Shown piece after piece: positions 12,877-24,525 of a stretch of 64,000 bases of DNA (its first letter is position 1; each line of letters begins with the position of its first letter). The DNA comes from Nageia nagi (Eukaryota; Pinophyta), in NCBI GenBank assembly GCA_050084985.1, contig JBITNC010000001.1, positions 146,692,001 to 146,756,000 of the forward strand, read 5' to 3'. Below the pieces are notes generated by a model. It was not told the origin of the DNA. It searched no databases and saw only the letters and a program-made list of their open reading frames with translations. The position numbers were made by a program, and so were the translations under genes.

Positions 12877-15200
12877 AAAGTGGTAGTGAATGAAAATTTT
12901 ACTTTTGAAAGTGGTCATGCAATAACACTTTGGACCATTAGTTTGGTAAACTATTTCAAAATGGAATACTTTTAATCTAAGGTAATGCTATTCAATGAGG
13001 AGATTGAAAAACTTAGTTTAATGCAAAGTGTAAAGTTTTAATTTTCATTGGCTACTATGAGAAGATAAAATCCTATAGGATTTACAATCGTAAAACTAGA
13101 AAGCCTATTCCATCAATAGATATCATTTTTGATGAAGGGGAAGTCTATAATCATCAAAATCTATATGTTAATGATGGAATAAATTTATAGAATCATTCAA
13201 GTTTTTCCATTGGGAAGAAGATGCAATAAAATATTAAACTAGGTGGGCAATATTATTGGCAATATGCTTATTCTAGATCTAATGCTAGTACAAGGTCCAA
13301 CACTAATAATGGGCATAGCACCAACACTCCTATTTTTTCATCTAGTCCTCTTTCAACAAATATATCAAATAGTCCAAAGAAAAATAAATCTAGCCCTTAT
13401 TCCAATGATGAGTCATCTAACATTTTCTTCGAAGTGAGAAGAATAAGAAGGAGGACTTAAGCACCTCAAATCCATCCACCCTATCAAGTATTGGATAAAA
13501 TATTTTAAACAAGGATGACTAGATTCCAATCCAAAGAGATGGATTAAGTTGTTCAAAGACCTAAGCCTATGCACTTGTATGGAGATGAAGGTGATGGTGA
13601 ACCTAAAGGTGACATGATAAACTATTCTTTGCTTTATACTACTATATTTTAACCTTCTTTCTATGAATATTCTTGTACTAATAATTGTTTTTGCATGTTA
13701 TGAAGGATGAAATCATTTCCATTGTTAGAAATGATACCTGGGAGTTGTGTGAGCTTCCCAAAGGAAAAAAGATTTTTTTATCCAAGTTGAACTATAATAT
13801 TAAACATAATAGGGATTGGATTGTTCAAATATTTAAATCTTGTTTGGTTGCTAATAAATCCACATAGAAATATGATATTGATCATGAAGATATATTTTCT
13901 CTTGTAGCAAGATAAGAAATTTTTTAGAATGGTACTTTCCTTTGATATTCATAAATGTTAGACTATACATCATATAGATGTCAAAAGTGCATTCCTAAAT
14001 GGGTACTTATATGAGTAAATTTATGTACAAAGACCTTAATATTTTGAGGTAAAATGGAAGGAGAATTTTGTGTACAAGTTGAAGAAGGTATTATAAAGTA
14101 TTAAGCAAAATCTAAGAGCTTGGTAAACTAAAAATGGTGGCTACTTTCATAAGAGTGGCTTCAAAAGGAGAAAATCCAAACCTACATTATATATCAAGAA
14201 AGAAGGTAATGAAATCCTAGTTGTGGGTTTCAATATGGATGATGTGATTTATATGAGTAGCATCTCTATTTTGAATGAGAGATTTAAGGTCCATATAATG
14301 AAAGAGTTTGAAATGAAATATTTTGGGATAATACAATATTTTATTGGTAAACAAGTATATCAAAATAATAACATAATCTTTATTTATCAAATAAAATATG
14401 CAATTGATATGCTGTCAAAGAAGTATAGGATAGAAATTTGTAAATTAATCCGTACACTTCTTGCTCATATTGTACTATTGTGTAAAGATTATGGGGAATT
14501 TAGGAGCACTATTGGGATCCTTATGTTTCCTAACAATATAAGATCAGATATTACTTATGTTCTTGTAATGGTTTCAAGGTATATGAGTGATCCATCTTTA
14601 TTGCCTTTAAAGGTTGCAAAGAATATTCTAAGGTATGTGAAGAGTAATCTTGATTATGGGATCCATCACTTTCAATTTGGGAGAATGGAGCTATTTGATT
14701 TTAGTGATTCAGATTGGAAAAAAAGTTTAGATGATCAAATATCTACTTTTGGTAATTAGTTTTTATTAGGATTTTGACTAATCACATGGAAATTGAAGAA
14801 GCAGGGATCAATGGTACTCTCCTAAAATGAAGTAAAATATATAACACTCACTTTTGTAGGTGCTTAAGCATTATGGCTTCAAGAGATTTTGGAGGAGATA
14901 AGTGATAAGCAAGATAAACCTACCTTACTATTTTATAAAATCTTCAATGTCATTCACTTTGCACAATGTCTAATCCATCATAGAAGATCAAATCATTTGA
15001 ATTGAAATATCATTTTATTCATGATATGGTGGAGAAAGTACTAATCAAACTAAGATATTGTAGCACTCGTGATAAACTAGTGGATGCATTTATAAAAGAA
15101 GTGGCTAAATATTATTTTTTGAAGGTGAGAAACTTCCTTATGATGCCAATAAGCATTAAGAAGTATTTATAAAGTTAAAAAAATCATATGTGAACCAATA
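12877..15200 (+). pseudogene. Copia element X1: integrase C-terminal, RT and RNase H remnants
   Basis: Near 13050-13130 the frame reads FIGYYEKIKSYRIYNRKTRKP, the conserved end of the copia integrase region. RT begins near 13690 with MKDEIISIVRNDTWELCELP (copia: ...NDTWELVxLP). Phrases for 'YTQKYGIDYEDIFSPVAR', 'MDVKSAFLNG' and 'APRAWY' follow with stops and shifts. From 14223 a 178-codon frame covers the catalytic region through early RNase H. The polymerase box, usually YVDD, is NMDD here. Later landmarks are ILRYVKSNLDYGIHHF and the RNase H-like DSDWKKSLDDQISTFG. The end of RNase H (KYHFIHDMVEKVLIKLRYCS, about 15010-15070) and the C-terminus at about 15170 precede the LTR. The 5' half is lost in the gap. 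Confidence 0.85.
14223..14759 (+). pseudogene. X1 open RT/RNase H segment, 178 codons
   Basis: This is the longest real coding remnant in the window. Residues 4-7 (NMDD) replace the copia YVDD metal-binding box, keeping both aspartates. Residues 19-60 match the region ...LNERFKVHIMKEFEMKYFG and the FIGKQV...IFIYQIKYA thumb region. Residues 93-125 match the FRSTIGILMFPNNIRSDITY stretch near the RT/RNase H linker. Residues 160-178 match the first RNase H motif. It is open because of surrounding frameshifts rather than because a start codon is used. It is a relic and not a gene in its own right. Confidence 0.8.
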
Positions 15201-15623
15201 CCAATGCTCCTATCTAACACTTAGCATCAATACTACAATTCTTATTAGAATGATAATTGAGATGTTACTTCAAATTTTTTGTGTAACTATAATTTATATG
15301 TAATGTGAGAATCCTAATTGTAACCAATTGCTCACAAATCTTAGGGTTAAGGTACACTTAGGATAGTTATTCATTATTTTTATTTATTTATTACTGTATT
15401 AGATGAGTATTGATCTATTGTAGACTGTAGCTTTAAGTTTTATTTTCTCCATTACTGTATCATAGTTTTAGCTATATTGCCACTATGTGTAATCTCCTTA
15501 TTTTAGTTAATATAGTTCATATATTCACCTCTATTATTGGTCTAGATTTTATGAATTATAGTTCTATTTAGTTTCTTCATCTCTTCAATGTTGATGTTGT
15601 TTGAGTTTATATTATAAACCTCA
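15201..15623 (+). repeat. 3' LTR of copia element X1
   Basis: It starts near CCAATGCTCCTATCTAACAC just after the RNase H remnant and ends ...ATTATAAACCTCA. It matches the Y LTRs, which places X and Y in one family. The 5' boundary is uncertain by about 15 bases. Confidence 0.75.
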
Positions 15624-15950
15624 ATATTTAGTATTAAGTATTTAAATTACAAATTACATATATAATATTGGTACTTTAGGATATATTAAATAATAGCATA
15701 GAATAATAAAATAGATATACTTATGTTATTATGTGTTGAGTAATATATTATTTATTATTAAGTAATATATTAGTTAGATTATTGCATCTATTTTGAATTG
15801 AGTAAAACTAGGTGAGTTAGATTTGAAATCCTTATTAATGGTAATGTGATAGGCCTGCATATGGTTATGTGTAGCATACCTAAAGTGGCTTTTGGCATAT
15901 TTGTGGTGGTTAATAGCATGGAAAGTGGCATATTCTTATAGTGTTGAAAC
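15624..15950 (+). repeat. Spacer E, copy next to X1
   Basis: Non-coding and AT-rich. It matches the spacer copies at 9889-10214, 32267-32595 and 48410-48735. It shows that X1 and the Y copies sit in the same ancestral site. Confidence 0.55.
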
Positions 15951-16314
15951 TGTTAACTTAGAGTTCATGAGACACTCATCTCATGTTCTCTTAGTAGTAG
16001 GTAAAATAATGTAAGAGAAATTTCTAATTAAGTTATATTGGAAATTAATCCATTCTTCTCTTCCTATAGATTGCATAATTGTTAAGAAAATTATTATAAT
16101 ATTAGTTTGCTATCATTATGAAAATTATTATTATAAGAAACTTATATATATTGTGAATGTGTTCAAAACTTATACTATATTATATATTGTGTTCAAAACT
16201 TATGGTTTGCTATGATTCTTTTATTTTTTGAAAAGTAGGGTTTTGTCTTATTACCTTGATTTGTTGATGTAATATTACTTCTTTAATATTATTATTTTTA
16301 TTTTTGCACCTTCA
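15951..16314 (+). repeat. LTR of element Z, complete copy (364 bp)
   Basis: It has TGTTAACTTAGAG...TGCACCTTCA, with TG...CA ends and a tRNA-Met-type PBS directly after. The start is defined by the copy at 43452, where it interrupts the X2 RNase H region. Other copies are at 9567-9888, 32596-32911, 43452-43810, 48736-49058 and 59773-60103. Confidence 0.8.
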
Positions 16315-16315
16315 A

Positions 16316-16329
16316 TTGGTATAAGAGCC
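16316..16329 (+). other. Primer-binding site of element Z
   Basis: TTGGTATAAGAGCC is one base from the initiator tRNA-Met-type TTGGTATCAGAGCC and lies one base past the LTR end. Confidence 0.8.
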
Positions 16330-17512
16330 TATGGTTGGCTAAGTGAAGCAAAAATATAGGAACAATAGTAACAAGGTAAGATAAATCCTAAATTTATTCT
16401 CCTTCAATTTCTGTAATTTTTGTAACCAATTATTTATTTTAATAAAAAAAGATTTTTTTTTTGTTGAAACAAATGTATAGAACTCCTTTTTCTTTTTTTT
16501 TTTTAGATATCTCTATTTAATTTACAAAAGATCCTTATTTTTTAAATATACAATTATTTTTTTTAATTTAAATAATTTTATTATTTTAATTTGATGTGAT
16601 TATATATATATATATATAAATACATCACATAGGAACATAGCCCTTGAGGCTTATGCCTCACACAATTTAGGTCACATAGGGGTATAACCTAGGTGGGGGC
16701 ATACACCATACCAATAAGGGAAATGACACCTGATCACTCAACTTCCCATAGGGAAAGTCATTTGAAGTCCACCTTAATGGTGAGATTTGGGATCTAGCTA
16801 GGGAAGTCAATATTCAAAGGATTAATAAAAATAAAATTGGTTTCAATAGATATTGACTATCCTCCGTCTGCATCTCATTAAATCCTATGGGTGATTTATA
16901 TATCTATAATAGTGGGGGGCTTGGAAGCCTTGAATGATGGAGATATTCATATAATAACATTTATTACATATAATTTGATTTTGTTATGGTTTGAATTATG
17001 AATCCCATATTAGTTCAACCTTTTATCATGTTATCCTATAATTGGACATGGTAAATGAGGCCTTATCTTAACCTCATAGGAGAACATAGCAAACATTCCT
17101 TAGCATATGGATATATTTTTAAGGTGGTAAAAATGTAAAGTGTAGAAATAATCTTATACACCACTAAGTTATAAAAAAATCCCCTACTTTATGGTTGAAG
17201 GGTTTATTTGTATGGTGATAAAAGTATCTGCTAGACAAATGAGTTTTAAATCCTCTTTTTAGTTTGGTTATAAAATCTTACCTACTCCTAATACGCTTTT
17301 TTTTATGATTGAGAGATCATTCTCTAAGCAATAATTGATCTTCAAAGACATTTTTTTTTAATGTGTTTAGGTGGGATGTGGATTTCAAATACTTTTTGTA
17401 GCCTTGTTTAGTTATTCATTTGGAGATTCATCTCTCATAGACTATGTCATTGGATAATTATAAAATTTTATATATTAAATAATTATATAGTTATAAAAAG
17501 TTTTTCAGGACC
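16330..17512 (+). mobile_element. Element Z untranslated leader
   Basis: This region of about 1.2 kb follows the PBS and has no coding signal. It opens with a conserved stretch ending CAAGGTAAG about 60 bases after the PBS, which looks like a splice donor. It holds a (TA)n run at 16601-16617. A relatively GC-rich patch of about 180 bp (about 16630-16815) is well conserved with 44150-44340 and, inverted, 59230-59420, and is the best-preserved part. At its far end it joins the ABCG fragment, as it also does at 58560. Confidence 0.65.
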
Positions 17513-19066
17513 CCTTTGAAAATCCACTATTCGAGTATTATATATTAAAAAAACCATATAGAATAATAATTATTTATATCAACTAGACCATAAAAATAGA
17601 TAGAAGAATAACTCTTTTTATATTGAGTTCTTGATACCATTTTGCAAAAAAAAAAAAAAACTTTAATATATTGATATCTTTTTTAAAAATATTAATCATT
17701 TAATCAAATTCTATGTATTTATGTAAAATGAATAATGTAATAAAATTTTGAAATATATACAGATTGTTAATATACCTACTCAAAATTATTAAAAGTAATA
17801 TATATAAGATATATAAATGTTATATTTTTTAAAAATTAATTATAATTAATAATTACGTTTTGGTATAAATTTTTATTAGAACCTTGAAATAAATAAATTT
17901 TTAAAAACTTTATTACAAAACTAAAATTAACAAAGGTTTAAGAGAACTAGATGACAGATGTGTCAAACACGTTATGTAAGGTGCCCGCCATAGTATTTGG
18001 CATCAAAAATGATGGATATATCTCAACCATTTTTTGAATACTTGTAGCGGATGATGATATCACCTTTTGCATACCCAAGAAAGATTCTTTGGAAAGGAAT
18101 GAAGCATATTCATAGCCATTGGAAATTAGAGAATATAAAAAGTTTTGAAAATTCTGTCGGTTGGCAACTACAAAAATCCATCCATTGGTGATCATAGGAG
18201 ATGAGTCGTTTTGGAAAATTTGTCCGTTGTAGATCGGACAATATAATGAAGGGTTTTCCAATTATGAATGTGCCTTCTAATTCATGCTTTCTAACTAATC
18301 ACTTTCTTTCTGTTTTTGATTTCTATGTTTGTGTGATTTGGAGGAAAGTGAACCTTGCAAATCTGATAAGAAGAGAAGGCAATTGACCAGGAGGACACTT
18401 CAATTGCTATCATATGTTTTGCATACGATGCCTAATAGAAAGTGTCTTATGTTTCAAATATCTATTTCATAATAAAGTTGCTACGCTGGGAAGGAGAACT
18501 GTGACTGCATATTTATTGCATATATCTGGTTCATCATCAGACAATAATCCCGTGGTTGTCTTTGAATATGAAAGCAAATTCTTTTAAGGTATTTTTATGT
18601 TTATTGGCTACGATACTTAGTGTAATACTATACAGTTTGTTTTTGTGTAATTTATAACTTTTTAATTCCTTAAGATTTTAGTTTCTCAAAATTTAAAGTA
18701 TGAAAACTGTTAATCGCAAATCATTCTTTGAATTTCAATAGTGTTTGGGTTGAAATGTTATTAGACTCAATATACTTACTTTGGATAGCAAGTTCAGGCA
18801 GATGTAAAGGACATATGTAGGTAGTGGGTGTACATAATAATTTTGTTATGTTTTAAATTGCAAGAATCCTAATTTTCAACTCGTGTATAGAATGGCGATT
18901 TAAGGTAGTTGGGGTTTTTGAAGGTTTTGCATGTGAAGTTCTCTAGCATAACTGTAATGCACAGGGTAGTGGAGGCCCACGGTGGGCTCATCCAAATGGA
19001 AGGTGGATTCCTCATCATCTCATGCCCGATGCTCATCCATAGATGATAATATTTCTTCATCTCTTA
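17513..19066 (-). pseudogene. ABCG half-transporter fragment, copy 3 (5'-truncated)
   Basis: It is collinear with copies 1 and 2. On the minus strand it starts just before the ABC signature-proximal stretch: SIGHEMMRNP (family: VSIGxEMLxNPS), within the 63-codon frame 18869-19060. In another frame LDEPTVGL (Walker B/D-loop) follows, so this copy keeps the proline that copies 1 and 2 have lost. Walker A and the Q-loop are absent, cut at the D1 boundary near 19066. The 104-codon frame 17947-18261 belongs to the 3' part, is shared in damaged form with 500-736, and I cannot assign it to a known transmembrane segment. It is antisense to the Z leader beside it. Confidence 0.7.
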
Positions 19067-20007
19067 GGTAAGTGAACAACTAGGGAAGCAGTTATCATAT
19101 TCAGTCACACATCTCAACTATTGAGGCTATGTTCCATATCTTCTATACTACAAAACATCTTGGGTAGTACCAAATACCAAAGAAGTATGAATGGATTTTA
19201 ATTTGTTCAATGGGAAGTTCTAACTACCTATGGAATACTTCCTATCACAAAATTGAAATCAAACTGAGCAGACCAAATTATATTTAATATTTTTTTATGA
19301 GGTTGATATTTATATAGATTTATGTGATTAGTCAACACATCTTTTTTGAAATGTACTTGATATATGTTAACAATATTTGGCTCTTTTCACCCCCTTGTTT
19401 GCAACTGAAGGATGCTTCTTGTTGTAATAAGTTTCACATACATACATGTGTTATTTTGTTATTAGTATTAAGATATACAACCTTACACTTCAAAGTATCC
19501 AATTCCATGACTATTTCCTTAGGGTGATATAATATAATATTAATCTAAATATACAAAATATCATAATGGGGGGTTTCTACATAACCCTTATCTATATATC
19601 CTATTGATATTCTTCATGTGACATCTTGAACCTTTATAAGTTTGTTTATAATGTACTTGATGAGGTTGGTTATTTACGTATAGATACTCTAGAAGGAACT
19701 TAAATATACTCCTTTATAGGATGTATAACCTTATACTTTAGAGTTTCAACTTATATGCTTCTCTATTTATGATGATGTAAGATTTTAGTTTCAGAGATAC
19801 AATTTGGGCATAATATAAGCACCTAAATTAACATAGTGGGAGGTTTCTAAATGAAACATTACTTCTTGGGAGATATAAATCCTTTTCAATCTAACATCAC
19901 AACTATAAATTCCATGTTCAATATCATTTATGTTGGGAAACATCTTCAGCTTAACATCAAGGTGGTAACCCAAAGAAATACAACAACTATTGTACTAAAG
20001 ATAAATA
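19067..20007 (-). repeat. D unit, copy 1 (941 bp, coding-like)
   Basis: First of two tandem direct copies; the GGTAAGT start recurs 941 bp later. On the minus strand a 60-codon frame (19791-19973) reads GYHLDVKLKMFPNINDIEHG then SCDVRLKRIYI. Further broken phrases include YHPKEIVMELDTLKCKVVYL. The unit contains a weaker internal repeat of about 248 bp (starts near 19472 and 19720). The composition is protein-like but I do not recognise the family. Confidence 0.55.
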
Positions 20008-20880
20008 GGTAAGTAAACTACCAGGGAAGTTATTATCATAATTTGTCTTGCATATTAACTATAAAGGCTATGTTCCATATCCTCAATACTGCAAAATATC
20101 TTGGGTAGTCCCAAATACCAAAGAAGTGCAAATGGATTTTGATTTATTCAATGGGAGTTGAAAATACATCTGTAATACATCCTATCAAAAAAATAAAATC
20201 AAACTAAGCTTGCCAAATTGTATTGAATATTTTTTTATAAGTGTGATATTTATATAGATGTGTGTGATTAGTCAAATCTTATTTTTGAAATATAGCTAAG
20301 ATATAGTAACAAAAAAATGGGATATTTGGCTCTCTTTGCCCACTTTTTTGCAACTATAATATGCCTCTCAATGTAATAAGTTTGACATAACATGCATGTG
20401 TTATTTTATTATTAGGGTTAAGATGTACAACCTTACGCTTTAAACTATCCAATTCTATGACTATCACCTTAGGGTGATATAAGATATTATTAATATAAAC
20501 ATATAAAAGTATCATGATGGGGCTTTTTTTACACAACCTTTATCTTTATATGCTATTAATGTTCTTTATATGATATTTTGAACATTTTTCTAGTATGTTT
20601 ATAATTTATTTAATGTTGGTTATTCATGTATAGATACTTTTGAAGGAACTTAGATATACTCCTTTGTAGGATGTACAACTGTATCCTTTAGAGTTTCAAC
20701 TTATATGTTTCTCACCTTAGGGTGATGTAAGATATTAATTTCAAAGATATAATTTGGGCATAATATAAGTACCTAAAGTGCCATAGTAGGATAAATCTAA
20801 ATGACTCCTTACTTTCTGGGAGATATGACATCTTATGGTTTCTACATTCATATTCTCTATATCTTGGTGAAGATTAGGAT
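20008..20880 (-). repeat. D unit, copy 2 (coding-like)
   Basis: A diverged direct repeat of D1. The minus-strand frame 20354-20536 reads YHPKVIVIELDSLKRKVVHL and NNKITHACYVKLITLRG, matching broken frames in D1. Small indels shift the frame differently in each copy. The similarity fades near 20880 and the distal SCDVRL part is missing. Confidence 0.55.
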
Positions 20881-21835
20881 AATAGCTTTTTATTTTTATT
20901 TCTTTAAAAGAATTCATGCTTTTGTCTCTATATATAGGTAGTTAATGTTCTTTGTGTATCATTTTTTAGGTTTTTCATGTATATCTATTATAAGATAAAT
21001 ATTTATTAAAATATTTATCATGTGTAATTGTTTATCATATTTATGATAAGATAGCTTATATAAGATAAAATTTAAAAAAAGTAATAATTTTTTTAAAAAT
21101 ATAAAGTTAATTAATCTTATAAGAAATATTATAGATAAAATTAATAAATATAAGACATATAAAATATATTCCTATAAATTATAATATATCTTACATAAGA
21201 TATCCTTTTGAAAATTATGAAAATTGAAATATATGAATTTTTTTGTTATCATTCATATTAATATTATAATAGACACAAATAATAAATATAGAATCCATAT
21301 ATCTCAACAAATCATACAATAATCAAAATGATATATTTTTAATTCTTAGCAATATTCAAAATTATCTAATTTTAATTTTCACAAGATGTGACTAAATTTT
21401 AATATTTAGATTTTTTTTTTAAATTGTTATATTAACTATTGTTATAATTAAAATGTTTAAATATGTGGATGAAAATCAAAATTGAAAAATAATAAATAAT
21501 TAAGTTGAAATTGATATTAATTTTTTAGAGTAATTATTTATTGTAATATTAGATTCTTTACATAAATCATTATTAAATTGTTTGAACTTTTTATCTTTCA
21601 ATTATCATTTTCATTTTTAACAAGCTAATTATTTATGAATGCATAAGAATCTTAATTTTTTTTAATGGATAAACTATCCTTAAAACTTTGAGATTGAGAT
21701 TGACATGTATCTTTGATATTTTAGATAAATTGAATTTTTTTTTAGATGGATGTTTTATACACATTGAGTTTCTACAAACCCAAACAACATTTTAAATTTA
21801 CAGACTACTAATCACAGTAAAGCAATGCAAGAGTT
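20881..21835. other. AT-rich intergenic DNA, nothing recognised
   Basis: Extremely A+T-rich with long T and A runs. I see no coding frame, LTR terminus or repeat partner within the window. Confidence 0.6.
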
Positions 21836-22095
21836 ATACTACTGTAAAGAATAAGGGAAGCAAACAACAAGCAAACAATCTCACATCGCAACTATCAAGG
21901 TCAAGTTTTGTATCCTTGATATTGCAAACCATTCCTAGCTCATTAATAAGGTGGTAATCCTCCTTGTCATGAAAATGAAGTTCAACATAGCTTTTAAAAT
22001 TATATTTAATATTTTTTTGAAGCTGTTGATATTTATATAAATTTGTGTGATTAATTGATTGATATTTTTGAAATGTAGTTGACATATATTAAAGG
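21836..22095 (-). repeat. D unit, partial copy 3
   Basis: The minus-strand frame 21834-22085 (83 codons) contains EDYHLINELGMVCNIKDTKL then LDSCDVRL, aligning with the D1 frame at 19791-19973. The flanking stretch near 21990-22090 matches the D1 segment near 19280-19380. This is an internally deleted third copy next to ABCG-4. Confidence 0.5.
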
Positions 22096-22189
22096 ACACG
22101 TGCTACAATTGACTTTCTTCGACCACTTTATCTGCACTGTACGACATCTTGACGTAATTAGAATCTATAATAAACAAATTTGAAATAAG

Positions 22190-23955
22190 CTTATTACATA
22201 ACTAGAATTAAAGAAGGTTTCATATATGAAAAAACTAGATGAAAAATATACCAAACATGTTATATAAGGTGTCTGTATTAGTATTTGGCCTCTAAATGGG
22301 TGGATGTATCTCAACGATTTTTTGTATTCCGTATATCTAGGAAGATTCTATGGAAAGGAAGGAGCATATTTATAGCCATTGGAGAAAGGAGACTATGTGA
22401 AAATTTTGACAATGGTGGATGTTTCTCAAGCATTTTTGAATTCTGCACATTCAAGGAATATTCCATGGAAAGGAATGAGCATATTTATAGCCATCGGAGA
22501 ATAAGTGGTTTTTTCCAAATCTATCCATCTGCGAATCGGATGATACAATGAATGGGTTTCTCTAGTTTATGAATGTTTCTTCTAATTCATTATTTCTAAC
22601 TAAGCACTTTCTTTCTTTTTTGGCTTTCTATGCTTGTGTGATCTTTGAGCACGAAGCTGCTAGGAAGGTGAACGTTATAGATCGTATTAGAATAGAAGGC
22701 GACTGAAATAGGAGAAAACTTCAATTGAGGGGAGGAATAAGAGAACATCCCATGGCGACCTCTTGAATAAAGGGTTACAATTCTACACGCAATGGAGTGT
22801 GTGTTCCTTTTCATGAGACAACCATGGTCGTTTCATAAGATGCGTAGTCTTCACTTTGGATGAGTTATTAATTGCCTCCTAAACATATGTTTTTGTACAT
22901 GGGCATGAGCTTCTCATTCCATATATGATGCTCTTGGTCTGCATCTATGAACTCAAGCATTGTTGATGCCACTTCTTCATTACCTTCATATGTTTCGCAA
23001 CCTATGCCTACTTGACCATTTCTTGCATTGGAAATGTCTATTTCATAATAAAGTTGTTAAGTTGGGAGTAAAATGCGAAGGAGAACTACTACTGCACATT
23101 TATTTGATGTATCTAGAGCATCATTAGACAAGAGATCCATGGCTATCTCTGAATATGAAAGCAAATTCTAGCAAGGTACTTTCATGTTTATTGGCTACGA
23201 TGCTTAGTGTATTATTATGGAATTTGTTTTTGTGTAATTTATAACTCTTTAGTTCCTTAAGATCTAAGTTTCTCAAAATTTAAAGTATGAAAAATTTCAA
23301 TCACAACTTTAAATTTTATGAGATTGAATATAATCAATTTGGATAGCAACTTAGGATAGATATAAATGACATATCTAGGTAGTGGGTGTAATTAATAATT
23401 TTGTTAGGGTTTGGATTGCAATAGCCCTAGATTCTAGCCCATGTATAGAATGGCTATGCAAGGTCCTTTCGATTTCTGAAGGTCTTGCATGCACAGTTCT
23501 GCACCGTAACTAGAGTGTACAGGGTAGTGGAGGATTTGAGACCCAAAGTGGGATCATCAGATGTAGTAGAGTGGGATTTGTCAATATCTAATGTCCAATG
23601 CTCACCTACTTTTATTCCCCACCTGAAATGTGTACCCCTCATGGTCCATAGATGATCATAGTTCTACACCTCTTCAATCGAAGGTTAGAAATAATACTCT
23701 CTGGATGGGCTCCCTTGTCCTATGGACACTGCCCGAGGCACATTCAGTGCTATGTAGACTAAGGTATCCTAATGGTTAGATAAGGGTAGAGAATATCATC
23801 TTTCATCACGAAGTTGGTTTTGACTTTATCTTCATTAATTTAGAGTATGGAAACTGACACCTTCTAACTGCCCCTCCAATGTGCAGAGGAGCATTGTCTT
23901 CCTAGTGCATGATGGTCCTAACATGGCCAAGAATCTCAAATGGGTACACCATTAG
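22190..23955 (-). pseudogene. ABCG half-transporter fragment, copy 4 (most diverged)
   Basis: This is a separate copy not flanked by A or Z. On the minus strand near 23895-23918 the Walker A region reads GPSCTRKTMLL (family: GPSGSGKTTLL) with no stop, followed by LEGQLEG (family: xGGRLxG). A Q-loop-like VMKDDILYP lies near 23790. Downstream, in frame 23454-23642, is DDPTLGLKSSTTL (family: LDEPTSGLDSTTAL). Parts of the 3' region (22190-22700) match copies 1-3, with an internal duplication of the CATGGAAAGGAA...GAGCATATTTATAGCC motif (near 22350 and 22460). It is frameshifted and non-functional. Because it lacks the Walker A stop shared by copies 1 and 2, it branched off earlier. Confidence 0.7.
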
Positions 23956-24525
23956 ACAACATAATTTTAATAATGGTTTCAAAAAAATTATGTGTAGGTT
24001 ATTTGATTTTAAATTTTCAAATAATGTAAAATATGTAATTGTATGTTATTTTATTTGAAAGTTTTAAATTATTTTTCATTTATCGTTAGATATTAGAAAT
24101 GTGATTACAAAAGATATAGTTTAAATATTTTTGTATTTTGAATGATCATTTAGTTATTAATAATATTTTTTCATAGAATATGTTACAATTTTCATACAAA
24201 TTTATGATTATTATGTTTGTTTATTCAATAAAATAATTAAATTTATATCAATCTTTTTTTTTATTTGTTTGTTATCTTTAAAAATACAAAATATTTGTAT
24301 ATGTTAGATATTTATTTCTTTGAAATATATGCAATGATTTGTTAATAAGTTAAAAATGTTTTTTAATTTTTATATGTATTTTTTTTAAAAAAATTATAAT
24401 TATATGATACTAATACAAATTCAAATGTATGCATAATATTTTAAATTTTAATAAGTTTATGTATGTAATAAATAATATCTAATTATTTAAATTATTTTTT
24501 ATCATAATATATAATTATTATCAAA
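23956..24525. other. AT-rich DNA between ABCG-4 and the LINE
   Basis: I see only A+T-rich sequence with no coding frame. It may include decayed 5' LINE sequence. Confidence 0.5.

Noticed and set aside
16601-16617. (TA)n run considered as a functional site
   Set aside because: A simple microsatellite inside the Z leader. The other Z leaders do not preserve it.
17947-18261. 104-codon minus frame considered as an ABCG transmembrane segment
   Set aside because: It belongs to the ABCG-linked block, but I could not match it to a membrane helix or known ABCG segment, and the other copies are damaged differently. It is left unassigned.
22285-22551. 88-codon plus-strand open frame
   Set aside because: It lies antisense to the 3' part of ABCG-4 and includes a local duplication. 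The matching regions of the other copies are not open.
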